Below are positions 19,586 through 30,940 of a DNA stretch of 64,000 nt, piece after piece. The notes under the pieces were generated by a model that was not told the origin of the DNA, made no database searches, and worked only from the letters and a program-made list of their open reading frames with translations. Each line of letters opens with the position of its first letter. The first letter of the stretch is position 1. The stretch comes from Dickeya undicola (lineage in GTDB: Bacteria; Pseudomonadota; Gammaproteobacteria; Enterobacterales; Enterobacteriaceae): NCBI RefSeq assembly GCF_000784735.1, contig NZ_JSYG01000001.1, forward strand, positions 62,001 through 126,000. The letters run 5' to 3'. A program made the position numbers and the translations under genes.

Positions 19586-20320
19586 ATGCGAATACCGCGC
19601 ATTTTTCATCCCGACACGCTTGCCCCGCAGGGGGGAGAAACGGATTTGAGCGAAGACGCCGCCAACCATGTGGGCCGGGTGCTCCGCATGAGTGCCGGGC
19701 AGACGTTGCAATTGTTCGACGACAGCAACCAGGTCTTTGACGCCGAGATTTTGCAGGCAGGGAAAAAAAGTGTGCGGGTCCGCTATGCCGCTGGGCAGGC
19801 CGAAAACCGGGAATCGCCGTTACACCTGCACCTGGGCCAGGTGATGTCGCGTGGCGAGAAAATGGAGTTCACCATCCAAAAATCCATTGAGCTGGGGGTG
19901 AATGTCATCACCCCGCTGCTCTCCGAACGCTGCGGCGTCAAACTGGACGGCGAACGGCTGGAGAAGAAAATCGCGCAGTGGCAGAAAATCGCCATTGCCG
20001 CCTGTGAACAATGCGGCAGAAATCGCGTGCCAGAAATTCGCCCCGTTCAGACACTGGAAAGCTGGTGCGCAGAACCAGACAATGGGTTAAAACTGAATCT
20101 ACATCCACGGGCAGCGAACAGTATCAACACGCTACCGTTGCCGGTCTCGCGCATCCGGCTGCTGATTGGCCCGGAAGGCGGGCTGTCGACAGACGAAATC
20201 GCCATGACTGCAACCCAGGGTTTTACTGATATTCTGCTGGGGCCTCGCGTTCTGCGAACAGAAACCACCGCGCTCACCGCAATCACCGCGCTACAGGTAC
20301 GATTCGGCGATCTGGGGTAA
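19586..20320 (+). CDS. rsmE: 16S rRNA (uracil-1498-N3)-methyltransferase
   Basis: RsmE methylates N3 of U1498 in 16S rRNA. The 244-residue protein has an N-terminal PUA-like domain ([17 protein letters not shown]) and a C-terminal SPOUT knot. The knot has the S-adenosylmethionine signatures [13 protein letters not shown] and [15 protein letters not shown]. The stop is 11 bp from the gshB ATG, so the two are probably cotranscribed. Confidence 0.96.
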   Translation: MRIPRIFHPDTLAPQGGETDLSEDAANHVGRVLRMSAGQTLQLFDDSNQVFDAEILQAGKKSVRVRYAAGQAENRESPLHLHLGQVMSRGEKMEFTIQKSIELGVNVITPLLSERCGVKLDGERLEKKIAQWQKIAIAACEQCGRNRVPEIRPVQTLESWCAEPDNGLKLNLHPRAANSINTLPLPVSRIRLLIGPEGGLSTDEIAMTATQGFTDILLGPRVLRTETTALTAITALQVRFGDLG

Positions 20321-20331
20321 AGGAGATAACA

Positions 20332-21285
20332 ATGATTAAACTCGGTATCGTGATGGACCCAATCTCGTCCATCAATATCAAGAAAGACACCAGCTTTGCA
20401 ATGTTGCAGGAAGCGCAGCGTCGTGGCTGGGAACTGCACTATATGGAAATGGGTGACCTCTACCTACATGCGGGCGAAGCTCGCGCCACCACCCGCACGC
20501 TGAGCGTTCAGTACGACTACAACGGCTGGTATGACTTCGGTACGACGCAGGACATCGCCCTGCATGAACTGGACGTGGTGCTGATGCGTAAAGACCCGCC
20601 GTTCGACACCGAATTTATCTACGCCACCTATATTCTGGAGCGTGCGGAAGAGAAAGGGACACTCATCGTCAATAAGCCACAGAGCCTGCGCGACTGCAAC
20701 GAGAAACTGTTCACCGCCTGGTTCCCGCAACTCACACCGGATACATTGGTAACTCGCAACGCCGACCGACTGCGTGCGTTCCACCAGCACCATAGCGACG
20801 TGATCCTCAAACCGCTCGACGGCATGGGCGGCGCATCAATTTTCCGCCTGAAACCGGAAGACGCCAACGTATCCGTGATCATCGAAACCCTGACCGAACA
20901 CGGTAGCCGTTACTGCATGGCACAGAATTACCTGCCTGCCATCAAAGACGGTGACAAGCGCGTGCTGGTGGTGGATGGCGAGCCAGTGCCTTACTGCCTG
21001 GCCCGTATCCCGAAAAGCGGTGAAACCCGCGGTAACCTGGCAGCCGGTGGTCGTGGCGAAGCCCGCCCGCTCAGCGAAAGTGACTGGCAGATTGCCCGGA
21101 CTGTAGCCCCAGTGCTGAAACAGAAGGGATTGATCTTCGTCGGACTGGACATCATTGGCGACCGCCTGACTGAAATCAACGTCACCAGCCCGACCTGCGT
21201 GCGTGAAATCGAAGCGGCTTACTCGGATGTTTCTATTACCGGTATGCTGATGGACGCCATTGAACGCCGACTAGCTCAGCGTTAA
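20332..21285 (+). CDS. gshB: Glutathione synthetase
   Basis: It joins gamma-glutamylcysteine and glycine with ATP to make glutathione. The 317 residues match the family. MKLGIVMDP-type start, [17 protein letters not shown], the ATP-grasp segments [14 protein letters not shown] and the metal-binding [14 protein letters not shown] are all present. A ribosome site AAGGAG lies just before the ATG. A strong inverted repeat without a T-run separates it from yqgE. Confidence 0.97.
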   Translation: MIKLGIVMDPISSINIKKDTSFAMLQEAQRRGWELHYMEMGDLYLHAGEARATTRTLSVQYDYNGWYDFGTTQDIALHELDVVLMRKDPPFDTEFIYATYILERAEEKGTLIVNKPQSLRDCNEKLFTAWFPQLTPDTLVTRNADRLRAFHQHHSDVILKPLDGMGGASIFRLKPEDANVSVIIETLTEHGSRYCMAQNYLPAIKDGDKRVLVVDGEPVPYCLARIPKSGETRGNLAAGGRGEARPLSESDWQIARTVAPVLKQKGLIFVGLDIIGDRLTEINVTSPTCVREIEAAYSDVSITGMLMDAIERRLAQR

Positions 21286-21326
21286 CTGATACATGGACCG
21301 TATCCCGGTCGGTGATGTATCCCTAC

Positions 21327-21353
21327 CTGGTTCGCTGCCCGGCAGCGAACCAG
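21327..21353. repeat. Perfect inverted repeat between gshB and yqgE
   Basis: Arms of 13 bp, CTGGTTCGCTGCC and GGCAGCGAACCAG, flank one central C. A weaker stem with GATACAT/ATGTATC arms lies immediately upstream (about 21289-21320). No T-run follows either. Confidence 0.7.
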
Positions 21354-21389
21354 AAACATCCAATCCGACAGAGAAGCGATAATAAGACA

Positions 21390-21953
21390 ATGAATTTACA
21401 GCACCATTTTCTGATTGCGATGCCCTCTCTGCTGGACCCCGTGTTCAAGCGGACGGTGATTTACATCTGCGAGCACAATGAGGACGGCGCCATGGGCCTT
21501 ATCATCAACAAGCCAATGGAACAGTTCACCGTCGAAAATATCCTCAAAAAACTGAAAATCACGCCTAATCCACGGGATATGGCCATTCGGCTCGACAAGC
21601 CGGTCTTTTCCGGCGGTCCGCTGGCGGACGACCGTGGTTTTATCCTGCATACGCCACACCCTGGTTTCGCATCCAGCATCAGCATTTCCGACGAAACCAT
21701 GATCACCACCTCAAAGGATGTGCTGGAAACGCTTGGGACACCGGAACAACCGAGCAATACACTGGTAGCGCTGGGGTATTCCGCCTGGGAAAGTGGTCAG
21801 TTGGAAAACGAGCTGCTGGAAAATGCCTGGCTAACGGTACAGGCAGATCATCATCTGCTGTTCCACACCCCGATAGCCGAGCGTTGGCGCGCCGCCGCCA
21901 AAAAACTGGGCATAGATATTCATAATATCGCCGCCGAAGCGGGGCACGCCTGA
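21390..21953 (+). CDS. yqgE: YqgE/AlgH family protein
   Basis: This is a UPF0301 (AlgH) family protein of unknown biochemical function. Starting at [19 protein letters not shown] (ATG 21390) it is 187 residues, the E. coli length; the frame extends 26 codons upstream without family match. Conserved segments are [26 protein letters not shown] and [15 protein letters not shown]. The stop overlaps the ruvX start (TGATG), so the two are translationally coupled. Confidence 0.93.
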   Translation: MNLQHHFLIAMPSLLDPVFKRTVIYICEHNEDGAMGLIINKPMEQFTVENILKKLKITPNPRDMAIRLDKPVFSGGPLADDRGFILHTPHPGFASSISISDETMITTSKDVLETLGTPEQPSNTLVALGYSAWESGQLENELLENAWLTVQADHHLLFHTPIAERWRAAAKKLGIDIHNIAAEAGHA

Positions 21954-22384
21954 TGGGAAATCGAACTTTACTGGCCTTCGACTTCGGCACCCGTAGCATT
22001 GGCGTCGCTATCGGCCAGGAAATCACTGGCACTGCCCGCCCGCTAACCTCACTGAAAGCGCAGGATGGCGTGCCCGACTGGCAGAAAGTGGAAAAGTTGC
22101 TCAACGAGTGGCAGCCCTCGCTGATTATCGTCGGCTTGCCGCTGAACATGGACGGCACCGAGCAACCGCTGACCGCTCGGGCGCGCAAATTTTCCCAACG
22201 CCTGCATGGCCGTTTCGGCGTCAAGGTTGAGCTGCACGATGAGCGACTCAGCACGGTGGAAGCGCGGGCGGATTTGTTCGAACGTGGCGGGTTTCGGGCG
22301 CTGGACAAAAGCAGTGTGGATGCTGCCTCCGCTGTGATTATTCTGGAAAGCTGGTTCGAGCAGCAACTCGACAGACCGCAATAA
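21953..22384 (+). CDS. ruvX: Holliday junction resolvase-like protein RuvX
   Basis: YqgF/RuvX has an RNase H fold and acts in 16S rRNA 5' processing, as known for E. coli; it was also proposed as a Holliday junction nuclease. At 143 residues it shows the first catalytic Asp in [15 protein letters not shown] (about residue 10), [19 protein letters not shown], and the DERLST motif. It overlaps yqgE by one base. It marks the end of the serA-side conserved block: the next gene, fbp, is from a distant E. coli locus. Confidence 0.95.
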   Translation: MGNRTLLAFDFGTRSIGVAIGQEITGTARPLTSLKAQDGVPDWQKVEKLLNEWQPSLIIVGLPLNMDGTEQPLTARARKFSQRLHGRFGVKVELHDERLSTVEARADLFERGGFRALDKSSVDAASAVIILESWFEQQLDRPQ

Positions 22385-22440
22385 ATCAGACACCGTGGTT
22401 CACACCACGCCCTTTCCTAATGCTACCAATGCCATAAACG

Positions 22441-22468
22441 ATTCAGGCCCGCATTCGCGGGCCTGAAT
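22441..22468. terminator. Bidirectional hairpin between ruvX and fbp
   Basis: A perfect 12-bp stem, ATTCAGGCCCGC with GCGGGCCTGAAT, has a 4-nt loop and lies between convergent genes. The T-tracts are short on both sides. Confidence 0.65.
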
Positions 22469-22485
22469 TAACTGCTGGCGTGAAT

Positions 22486-23490
22486 TTACGCGTCCGGGTA
22501 GTCGCGCAGGAATCCTTCCAGATCTTCCACCATCGACGTATTGCCGACGAAGAACGGCGCACGCTGATGCAGTTTCTGCGGCATGATATCCAGAATACGG
22601 TTTTTGCCGTCGCTGGCTTTACCGCCCGCCTGTTCAGCCAAAAACGCCATCGGGTTGCATTCGTACAGCAAACGCAGTTTCCCTTCCGGGTAGCTGGCCG
22701 TACTCGGATAGAGATAAATACCGCCTTTCAACAGGTTACGGTGGAAGTCTGCCACCAGCGAACCGATATAACGGGTGGTATACGGACGCTGAGTCGCCTC
22801 ATCCTGCTCCTGACAGTATTTGATGTACTTCTTCACACCTTGCGGGAATTTAATGTAGTTCCCTTCGTTGATGGAGTACATGTTGCCTTTCTCTGGGAAA
22901 CATACACGTTCGTGAGACAGGCAGAATACCCCCAGCGACGGGTCATAAGTGAAGGCATGAACACCGTGACCGGTGGTGTACACCAGCATAGTAGAAGAGC
23001 CATACACGATATAACCGGCAGCCACCTGTTTGTGGCCAGGCTGGAGGAAATCCTCTTCGCGCACCGGCATACCCAGCGGGGTGATGCGGCGGTAAATGGA
23101 GAAAATGGTTCCGACAGAGACGTTAACGTCAATATTGGAAGAACCGTCCAGCGGGTCCATCAATACCACGTATTTGGCGTTTTCAGCGCGCTCACCGTCG
23201 AAGATAACAATTTCGTCTTCTTCTTCGGAAGCAATCCCTGCTACCTCGCCACGTGCTTTCAGCGCCGCTTTCAGCTTTTCATTGGCGTACAGATCGAGCT
23301 TCATCTGCACTTCGCCCTGAACGTTGGAAACGCCGCTGGTGCCCAGAATATCCACCAGACCAGCTTTGTTGATGTCGCGGTGGATAATCTTCGCACCCAG
23401 TTTGATGGCCGACAGCAACGCAGTCAGCTCACCAGTGGCGTGAGAGAAATCGTGCTGTTTTTCGACGATAAATTCGCCTAACGTTTTCAT
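22486..23490 (-). CDS. fbp: Class I fructose-1,6-bisphosphatase
   Basis: It hydrolyses fructose 1,6-bisphosphate to fructose 6-phosphate in gluconeogenesis. The start [20 protein letters not shown] (ATG 23488-23490) gives 334 residues (E. coli has 332). The metal-binding motif [10 protein letters not shown] and the AMP-responsive N-terminal segment are present. It is divergent from mpl, as in E. coli, with a 170-bp shared control region. Confidence 0.97.
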   Translation of the reverse strand: MKTLGEFIVEKQHDFSHATGELTALLSAIKLGAKIIHRDINKAGLVDILGTSGVSNVQGEVQMKLDLYANEKLKAALKARGEVAGIASEEEDEIVIFDGERAENAKYVVLMDPLDGSSNIDVNVSVGTIFSIYRRITPLGMPVREEDFLQPGHKQVAAGYIVYGSSTMLVYTTGHGVHAFTYDPSLGVFCLSHERVCFPEKGNMYSINEGNYIKFPQGVKKYIKYCQEQDEATQRPYTTRYIGSLVADFHRNLLKGGIYLYPSTASYPEGKLRLLYECNPMAFLAEQAGGKASDGKNRILDIMPQKLHQRAPFFVGNTSMVEDLEGFLRDYPDA

Positions 23491-23660
23491 AACACTATTC
23501 CAGAATCTACGAATGAAAAGCGGTTTCATTTTTGTACCGCCAGCGTTTGCGTCTGCAGTGTAGCCCAAAGAGAAAGCGAGTACCTAGCAAATCCATTTCT
23601 TATGACGTATTCCAGGCGTTAGAATGGACGGCAGACTCTCTGAATATAGATGGAAAACGT

Positions 23661-25043
23661 ATGCGTATTCATATTTTAGGAATCTGTGGCACCTTCATGG
23701 GAGGACTGGCGTTGCTGGCCCGATCACAAGGACATCAGGTAACCGGTTCGGATGCTAACGTCTATCCGCCAATGAGTACCTTACTGGAAGAACAAGGGAT
23801 TACCCTTATCCAGGGATACGACCCAGCGCAGTTGGACCCGGCTCCGGATCTGGTCATCATTGGCAATGCCATGACCCGTGGCAACCCCTGCGTTGAGGCG
23901 GTGCTGGAACAAAATATCCCGTATATGTCCGGTCCGCAATGGCTTCATGATCACGTTCTGCGCGAACGCTGGGTGATCGCCGTTGCCGGTACTCACGGCA
24001 AAACCACTACTGCGGGTATGGTGACCTGGATTCTGGAAGACTGCGGCTACCAGCCGGGATTCGTCATCGGCGGCGTACCGGGCAACTTCACCGTCTCTGC
24101 GCGCCTGGGTGAAAGCCCGTTCTTCGTGGTCGAAGCGGACGAGTATGACTGCGCCTTCTTCGACAAGCGTTCCAAATTCGTGCACTACAGTCCGCGCACG
24201 TTAATTCTGAATAATCTGGAATTTGACCACGCGGATATCTTCGACGACCTCAAGGCCATCCAGAAACAGTTCCACCATCTGGTGCGCTTGGTTCCAGGCA
24301 AGGGCCGCATCATCGTTCCGTCTCACGACCTGCATTTGAAACAGGTGATGAGCATGGGATGCTGGAGCGAGCAAGAGCTGGTCGGGGAAGAAGGCATCTG
24401 GAAAGCGAAAAAAGTCACCACCGACGCCAGTGTGTTTCAGGTGTATCTCAACGAGCAACTGGTTGGGGAAGTCACCTGGAATATGGTGGGCGAACACAAC
24501 ATGCATAACGGCCTGATGGCGATTGCCGCAGCGCGTCATGTTGGCGTCCCGCCAGAAGAAGCCTGCCGCGCACTGAGCGGTTTCATTAACGCCCGTCGGC
24601 GGCTGGAACTGCGTGGCAGCGCGCACGGCGTGTCGGTCTATGACGATTTTGCCCACCACCCAACCGCGATCCTCGCTACGCTGGCCGCCTTACGCAGCAA
24701 GGTGGGAGGCACCGCGCGGATTCTCGCCGTGCTGGAACCTCGCTCCAACACCATGAAAATGGGTCATTGCAAAAACGAGTTAGCACCGGCGCTGGGCCGC
24801 GCTGACGGTGTCTTCCTGTTCCAGCCCCAGCATATTCCCTGGCAGGTGGCTGAAGTGGCTGATGCCTGCGTTCAACCAGCTTACTGGAGCGCAGATATCG
24901 ACACACTGGTGGAGATGATCAGCAAAACCGCTCAGCCTGGCGACCATATACTGGTAATGAGCAACGGTGGCTTCGGCAATATTCACAACAAACTGCTGGA
25001 TGCGTTGAACGCCAAAGCGCAGGCAACAGACAACGCGGACTAA
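23661..25043 (+). CDS. mpl: UDP-N-acetylmuramate:L-alanyl-gamma-D-glutamyl-meso-diaminopimelate ligase
   Basis: Mpl recycles the murein tripeptide by joining it to UDP-N-acetylmuramic acid. The start MRIHILGICGTFMGGLALLA (ATG 23661) gives 460 residues, as expected; the frame extends 43 codons upstream without similarity. The Mur ligase P-loop GTHGKTT is at 110-116, followed by EADEYDCAFFDKRSKF, FDHADIF and YDDFAHHPTAI. It has a convergent, strongly terminated junction with purA. Confidence 0.97.
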   Translation: MRIHILGICGTFMGGLALLARSQGHQVTGSDANVYPPMSTLLEEQGITLIQGYDPAQLDPAPDLVIIGNAMTRGNPCVEAVLEQNIPYMSGPQWLHDHVLRERWVIAVAGTHGKTTTAGMVTWILEDCGYQPGFVIGGVPGNFTVSARLGESPFFVVEADEYDCAFFDKRSKFVHYSPRTLILNNLEFDHADIFDDLKAIQKQFHHLVRLVPGKGRIIVPSHDLHLKQVMSMGCWSEQELVGEEGIWKAKKVTTDASVFQVYLNEQLVGEVTWNMVGEHNMHNGLMAIAAARHVGVPPEEACRALSGFINARRRLELRGSAHGVSVYDDFAHHPTAILATLAALRSKVGGTARILAVLEPRSNTMKMGHCKNELAPALGRADGVFLFQPQHIPWQVAEVADACVQPAYWSADIDTLVEMISKTAQPGDHILVMSNGGFGNIHNKLLDALNAKAQATDNAD

Positions 25044-25068
25044 CGGGGTTATTGCAGGCTGCGTGCAT

Positions 25069-25092
25069 CGCCGACAACCTGTTTGTCGGCGA
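25069..25092. repeat. Hairpin downstream of mpl
   Basis: TCGCCGACAA (25069-25078) and TTGTCGGCGA (25083-25092) form a perfect 10-bp stem with no T-run. It sits just before the true terminator. Confidence 0.6.
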
Positions 25093-25101
25093 GCAGATAG
25101 C

Positions 25102-25129
25102 AAAAAGGACGGGCAAGCCCGTCCTTTTT
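25102..25129. terminator. Bidirectional terminator between mpl and purA
   Basis: AAAAAGGACGGGC pairs with GCCCGTCCTTTTT. T-runs occur on both strands, which suits the convergent genes. Confidence 0.92.
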
Positions 25130-25148
25130 CATGCAGCGACCATCGATA

Positions 25149-26480
<1,332 letters not shown>

Positions 26481-26513
26481 CTAGCATCTCATCTTTCGGC
26501 TTTCAGTACTTTT

Positions 26514-26529
26514 AGCACACGTTTGCGCA
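26514..26529. promoter_or_regulatory. PurR-like operator upstream of purA
   Basis: On the minus strand TGCGCAAACGTGTGCT matches the PurR consensus ACGCAAACGTTTGCGT in one full half and most of the other. PurR control of purA is known in E. coli. Confidence 0.55.
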
Positions 26530-26546
26530 CATTTTTAGCGGAAGTT

Positions 26547-26747
26547 TCAGCCGCCTGCCCGACTACGCAACATGTAGTAGATCACACAGCCTGCAACCAC
26601 AATCCCACCACCAAACCGACGTAATACATTATCGGGCAATTGTGCCATGGTCAGGATCATCCGCCGCCAAATACGTGGAAACAGCAACGGCCCCAACCCT
26701 TCCATGATTAGCACCAATCCCAACGCCAGCCAGATGCTCACATTCAT
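26547..26747 (-). CDS. yjeT: DUF2065 small membrane protein YjeT
   Basis: A 66-residue protein of the DUF2065 family, function unknown. It has a hydrophobic N-terminal helix (IWLALGLVLIMEGLGPLLF), a short basic loop with Arg-Arg and a second hydrophobic stretch (GGGIVVAGCVIYYML). It is always found between hflC and purA in enterobacteria, as here. An intrinsic terminator after hflC separates it from the hfl genes. Confidence 0.9.
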   Translation of the reverse strand: MNVSIWLALGLVLIMEGLGPLLFPRIWRRMILTMAQLPDNVLRRFGGGIVVAGCVIYYMLRSRAGG

Positions 26748-26762
26748 AAAAAACTCCAGACA

Positions 26763-26787
26763 GAAAAAAGCCCGTAAACACGGGCTT
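26763..26787 (-). terminator. hflC intrinsic terminator
   Basis: On the minus strand AAGCCCGT pairs with ACGGGCTT (4-nt loop), followed by TTTTCTG from six consecutive T. It ends the hfq-hflX-hflK-hflC transcript. Confidence 0.85.
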
Positions 26788-26807
26788 GGTAATGGCGATA
26801 AATACGT

Positions 26808-27803
26808 TTAACGAGTAGAGAGGCTTTTCTCGGGCGATTTCATATAACGGAAGAAATCACTATCGGGGCTCAGCACCAGCACATCCTGATTGGTGCTGTT
26901 AAAGCTATTCTCATAAGCTCGCAGGCTACGGATAAAGCCATAAAATGCCGGATCCTGGCTAAACGCACCGGCGAACAGTTTGGCTGCATCAGCATCCCCT
27001 TCACCGCGCAGGATTCGCCCCTGACGCTCAGCTTCCGCCAGTGTACGAGTAACCTCATAATCGGCTGCTGCCTTGATTTTCTCGGCCTGCTCCTGACCCT
27101 GAGAACGATGACGGCGAGCAACCGCTTCACGCTCCGCACGCATACGCTGGAAGATCGCGTCCGATACTTCAGTTGGCAGGTTGATCTGCTTGATACGCAC
27201 GTCGATCACCTCGATCCCGAGCGCCGCCATACTGTTAGGGTTAACCCGTGGACCACCGCTGGATGTCTCGCGTTCCACGCGCGCTGCTGCTGAAGCAATC
27301 GCGTTATCCGCTTCCGTGGTTTCGCCCGTACCGGCGTTCAGCGCTTCACGCACATCAGACATCAACTGACCGCGAGAATCGGTCACGATACCTTTCACAT
27401 CCAGACGACCGATCTCGGAACGCAGACGGTCACTGAACTTACGTTTCAACAGGACTTCCGCCTGAGATACATCGCCACCACCGGTAGCCAGGTAGTAACG
27501 GCTGAAATCGCTGATACGCCATTTGATATAAGAGTCGACAATCAGGTCTTTCTGCTCTTTGGTAATAAAGCGATCAGCCTGGTTTTCCATGGTCTGGATG
27601 CGGGCATCCAGCATTTTTACCGACTCCAGAAACGGAATTTTCACATGCAAGCCAGGTAAATACACCAGTGGCTTGTTTTCATTGTCGCGCAGAACCTTGC
27701 CAAAGCGCATCACGATACCGCGCTGACCTTCCTGCACCACAAACAGTGAGGCATAGACCACCAGCAGTAACAGGACAAGAATAAAGAGGACTGACTTACG
27801 CAT
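26808..27803 (-). CDS. hflC: FtsH modulator HflC
   Basis: HflC is an SPFH-domain inner-membrane protein that forms a cage with HflK around the FtsH protease and tempers its activity. The 331 residues start with a membrane anchor (SVLFILVLLLLVVYASLFVV). The SPFH domain begins EGQRGIVMRFGKVL and is followed by a coiled coil rich in Glu/Arg (RMRAEREAVARRHRSQGQEQ). It follows hflK by 3 bp. Confidence 0.96.
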   Translation of the reverse strand: MRKSVLFILVLLLLVVYASLFVVQEGQRGIVMRFGKVLRDNENKPLVYLPGLHVKIPFLESVKMLDARIQTMENQADRFITKEQKDLIVDSYIKWRISDFSRYYLATGGGDVSQAEVLLKRKFSDRLRSEIGRLDVKGIVTDSRGQLMSDVREALNAGTGETTEADNAIASAAARVERETSSGGPRVNPNSMAALGIEVIDVRIKQINLPTEVSDAIFQRMRAEREAVARRHRSQGQEQAEKIKAAADYEVTRTLAEAERQGRILRGEGDADAAKLFAGAFSQDPAFYGFIRSLRAYENSFNSTNQDVLVLSPDSDFFRYMKSPEKSLSTR

Positions 27804-27806
27804 TGA

Positions 27807-29072
27807 TTATTCTCTCCCTACGCGAATGTTCTCGTCACGCTGCGCGTTGGCGCGGCGTTGATCCATAATGTTGCCGTTGCTGCCGGAAGAACGCGGCGCA
27901 TAGCCGACACCACTACTGTTTGATGAGATTGACGGCAGGCGCAACGGAGCTGGGTTGGCAGCATTGCCGCTCGTCGGTGCACCGGCTGCAACGCCTCCCT
28001 GACCACGCATGATTTGATCAAGTGGCAGCACCATCAGATTGTTGCTCTTGTCGCTCACCAACACTTTGTTGGTGTGGCTCAGCACGCGTTCCATCGTCTC
28101 AATGTAGAGGCGCTCACGAGTAATTTCCGGTGCGGCTTTGTATTCCGGCAACAGACGCGAGAAACGAGAAACTTCGCCCTGCGCTTCCAGCACGGTACGA
28201 TCTTTATAAGCGCGGGATTCCTCCAGAATGCGTTGTGCCTGACCATTGGCACGCGGCTGGACTTCGTTGGCGTAAGCTTCCGCCTCACGAATGTACTGCT
28301 GCTCGTTTTCACGAGCGGCGATCGCATCGTCGAACGCCGCTTTAACTTCCTCAGGCGGACGAGCGGTCTGGAAGTTCACGTCCAGCAGGGTAATCCCCAT
28401 GTCATAAGGACGCACGGTTTCTTCCAGCACGCGCTGGGTATCCGTACGCACAATGGTGCGCCCTTCAGTGAGGATTTTATCCATGGTGTATTTGCCGATC
28501 ACCCCACGCAGCGCGCTGTCGGTGGCCTGACGCAGGCTGTCATCAGCATTGGTGACGCTAAACAGATACTTGTCCGGCTGGGTGACGCGGTACTGGACGT
28601 TCATCTCCACCCGCACCACATTCTCATCGGAGGTCAACATAACGCCAGACGTCGCCAATTCGCGGACGGACTCCACGTTGACGGCACGTACCGAATCAAC
28701 AAAGGTCGGTTTCCAGTTCAGGCCCGGACCAACCAGATGACTGAACTTACCAAAACGGGTGACCACGCCGCGCTCGGCTTCCTTGATGGTATAGAAACCG
28801 CTGACGCCCCAAACCACCACAGCCGCCGCCACGACCAGTCCCAGAATACGGCCATTGTTGCCACCGCCTCCCTGAGAACCCGTACCGGAACCAGACGACT
28901 TGCCACCCAGTTCGCCGAGCTTTTTGCTCAACTTACGGAAGATATCATCAAGATCAGGCGGCCCCTGATCTCGTCCGCCTTTATTGTTTCCGCCAGAGTT
29001 GCCGCTATTGTTATTGCTGCTCCCCCACGGGTCGCGGTCCTGTCCGTTGTTACCGGGCTGATTCCACGCCAT
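27807..29072 (-). CDS. hflK: FtsH modulator HflK
   Basis: HflK is the partner of HflC. The start MAWNQPGNNGQDRDPWG (ATG 29070-29072) gives 421 residues, near E. coli's 419. A Gly/Asn/Ser-rich cytoplasmic tail (about 1-75) precedes one membrane helix (LGLVVAAAVVVWGVSGFYTI). The SPFH domain (RGVVTRFGKFSHLVGPGLNW) and a coiled coil follow. The C terminus is low-complexity, rich in Ser, Asn and Gly. Confidence 0.96.
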   Translation of the reverse strand: MAWNQPGNNGQDRDPWGSSNNNSGNSGGNNKGGRDQGPPDLDDIFRKLSKKLGELGGKSSGSGTGSQGGGGNNGRILGLVVAAAVVVWGVSGFYTIKEAERGVVTRFGKFSHLVGPGLNWKPTFVDSVRAVNVESVRELATSGVMLTSDENVVRVEMNVQYRVTQPDKYLFSVTNADDSLRQATDSALRGVIGKYTMDKILTEGRTIVRTDTQRVLEETVRPYDMGITLLDVNFQTARPPEEVKAAFDDAIAARENEQQYIREAEAYANEVQPRANGQAQRILEESRAYKDRTVLEAQGEVSRFSRLLPEYKAAPEITRERLYIETMERVLSHTNKVLVSDKSNNLMVLPLDQIMRGQGGVAAGAPTSGNAANPAPLRLPSISSNSSGVGYAPRSSGSNGNIMDQRRANAQRDENIRVGRE

Positions 29073-29144
29073 GTTTAGCTCCATTCATTATGATAGGTAT
29101 TTTTCGGGGTCAATGTCCCAGAGTTATGAGACTGTCTGTGTCGC

Positions 29145-30425
29145 TCAGACAATATAATCCTGCAATTTTTGCTCCTGTTTACACAGGCGCCGCCAGTCGA
29201 TAATGGGCATTCTGACCACCAACCCTACGCTGCCGTCTTCCTCAATCCATTCTTTTTCTATTGCCTGAAGCTGGTAGAAACGGCTTCTCAGGCGCCCGGC
29301 CTGCGGCGGAAGATGCAGAGAATAATGCGCAATCTCTCCGGAAAGCCGTTCAGTCAACGCCTGGAATAATAATGGAATCCCTTCTCCGGTCTGGGCTGAA
29401 AGCCATACCCTGATCGGTCGGTTCTCTTCATCACGGTCGATACGCGGTTCAATGTTTTCCAGCCGGTCTATCTTGTTCATGACCAGCAGGAACGGAATGT
29501 CGTCTGCTTCAATTTCAGCCAATACGTCATTCACCGCATCAATGTTTTCATCGATGCGAGCGTCAGAAGCATCCACCACATGCAACAGCAACGTCGCTTC
29601 GCGGGTTTCCTGCAACGTCGCTTTAAATGCCGCGACCAGATCATGCGGCAGCTCACGGATAAAACCGACGGTATCCGCCAGTACGGTGTCACCGACATCA
29701 TCCACATTGATGCGTCGCAAGGTCGGATCCAGCGTGGCAAACAGTTGGTCGGCGGCATAGACATCTGCCGATGTCATATGGTTGAACAGGGTCGATTTCC
29801 CGGCGTTGGTGTATCCCACCAGCGAAACCGTCGGCACTTCGGCTCGGGTTCGCGCCCGACGCCCCTGCTCACGCTGCTTTTCCACCCTTTCCAGGCGGGA
29901 CAAGATCTGACTGATGCGGTTACGCAGCAAGCGCCGGTCGGTTTCCAACTGGGTTTCACCCGGCCCGCGCAAACCGATCCCGCCCTTCTGTCTTTCAAGA
30001 TGGGTCCAGCCACGCACCAAACGCGTTGCCAGGTGGCGCAACTGCGCCAGCTCAACCTGCAATTTCCCCTCATGGGTACGAGCACGCTGAGCAAAGATAT
30101 CCAAAATCAACCCGGTTCGGTCGATAACCCGGCATTCGCACAGCCGTTCCAGATTACGCTCCTGGGCAGGCGTCAACGCATGATTGAACAACACGACAAA
30201 GGCACCGGTTGCTTTGACCGCCGCAGCGATCTCTTCCGCCTTGCCTTCACCGACAAAATATTTAGAGTGCGGTGCCTTGCGGCTGCCGGTAATTACCTGC
30301 AACGCGTCTATTCCGGCTGAAGACACCAGAGACTCAAACTCCAGCAGATCCTCAGTATCTTTCTCTTGCGAAAAGTAAATATGAACTAGTATGGCCTGTT
30401 CACCGGCTTCATAACGGTCAAACAA
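29145..30425 (-). CDS. hflX: Ribosome-associated GTPase HflX
   Basis: HflX binds the 50S subunit and rescues or splits stalled ribosomes under heat stress, as known in E. coli. The 426 residues show the N-terminal HflX domain ([20 protein letters not shown]), [18 protein letters not shown], then the GTPase motifs [14 protein letters not shown] and NKID. It sits between hfq and hflK. A terminator-like structure lies ahead of it, so part of its expression may be uncoupled from hfq. Confidence 0.97.
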   Translation of the reverse strand: MFDRYEAGEQAILVHIYFSQEKDTEDLLEFESLVSSAGIDALQVITGSRKAPHSKYFVGEGKAEEIAAAVKATGAFVVLFNHALTPAQERNLERLCECRVIDRTGLILDIFAQRARTHEGKLQVELAQLRHLATRLVRGWTHLERQKGGIGLRGPGETQLETDRRLLRNRISQILSRLERVEKQREQGRRARTRAEVPTVSLVGYTNAGKSTLFNHMTSADVYAADQLFATLDPTLRRINVDDVGDTVLADTVGFIRELPHDLVAAFKATLQETREATLLLHVVDASDARIDENIDAVNDVLAEIEADDIPFLLVMNKIDRLENIEPRIDRDEENRPIRVWLSAQTGEGIPLLFQALTERLSGEIAHYSLHLPPQAGRLRSRFYQLQAIEKEWIEEDGSVGLVVRMPIIDWRRLCKQEQKLQDYIV

Positions 30426-30440
30426 CCGGGCACCCTCTCA

Positions 30441-30497
30441 GAAAAAAGCAACCACGGCAGTGAAAGCCGCTGCACTCAGCGCTTTTCCCACCGTGGT
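30441..30497 (-). terminator. Terminator/attenuator between hfq and hflX
   Basis: On the minus strand ACCACGG (from 30497) pairs with CCGTGGT (to 30451) around an inner GC-rich stem, followed by GCTTTTTTC. It should end part of the hfq transcript. Confidence 0.7.
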
Positions 30498-30514
30498 AAA
30501 CGGGTAAGGACGCC

Positions 30515-30814
30515 TTATTCAGCGTCATCACTTTCCTGCTGCGGCTGTTGCTGCGCAGACTGGTTATTGGCATGGTAGTTATTTGAGCCAGGGTTATTGC
30601 TATGATGCGATACCGGGCGAGACGGAACTACCGTAGAAATGGCGTGTTTGTACACCATCTGGCTAACTGTGTTTTTCAGCAGAATCACAAACTGATCGAA
30701 AGACTCAATCTGACCTTGCAGTTTGATGCCATTAACCAAATAAATCGAAACCGGAACACGTTCACGACGCAAAGCGTTCAAGAACGGATCTTGCAAAGAT
30801 TGCCCCTTAGCCAT
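30515..30814 (-). CDS. hfq: RNA chaperone Hfq
   Basis: Hfq pairs small RNAs with mRNA targets. The 99-residue protein has the Sm1 region ([20 protein letters not shown], with Gln8 and the distal-face residues), the FDQFVILL strand and the Sm2 motif YKHAIST. The C-terminal tail is rich in His, Asn and Gln and ends in acidic DDAE, as in other enterobacteria. It lies between miaA and hflX, the conserved order. Confidence 0.98.
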   Translation of the reverse strand: MAKGQSLQDPFLNALRRERVPVSIYLVNGIKLQGQIESFDQFVILLKNTVSQMVYKHAISTVVPSRPVSHHSNNPGSNNYHANNQSAQQQPQQESDDAE

Positions 30815-30940
30815 TCTATATTTTCCTTATTTGCTTGTTATTTGTAACAAAGAACCCTGCGGCCCTAAAATAACGTTATAAAAATTTGTGCCGAGAATCA
30901 GTCAATTGTAGACACAGGCAATTGTACACAATCGTCTAAC

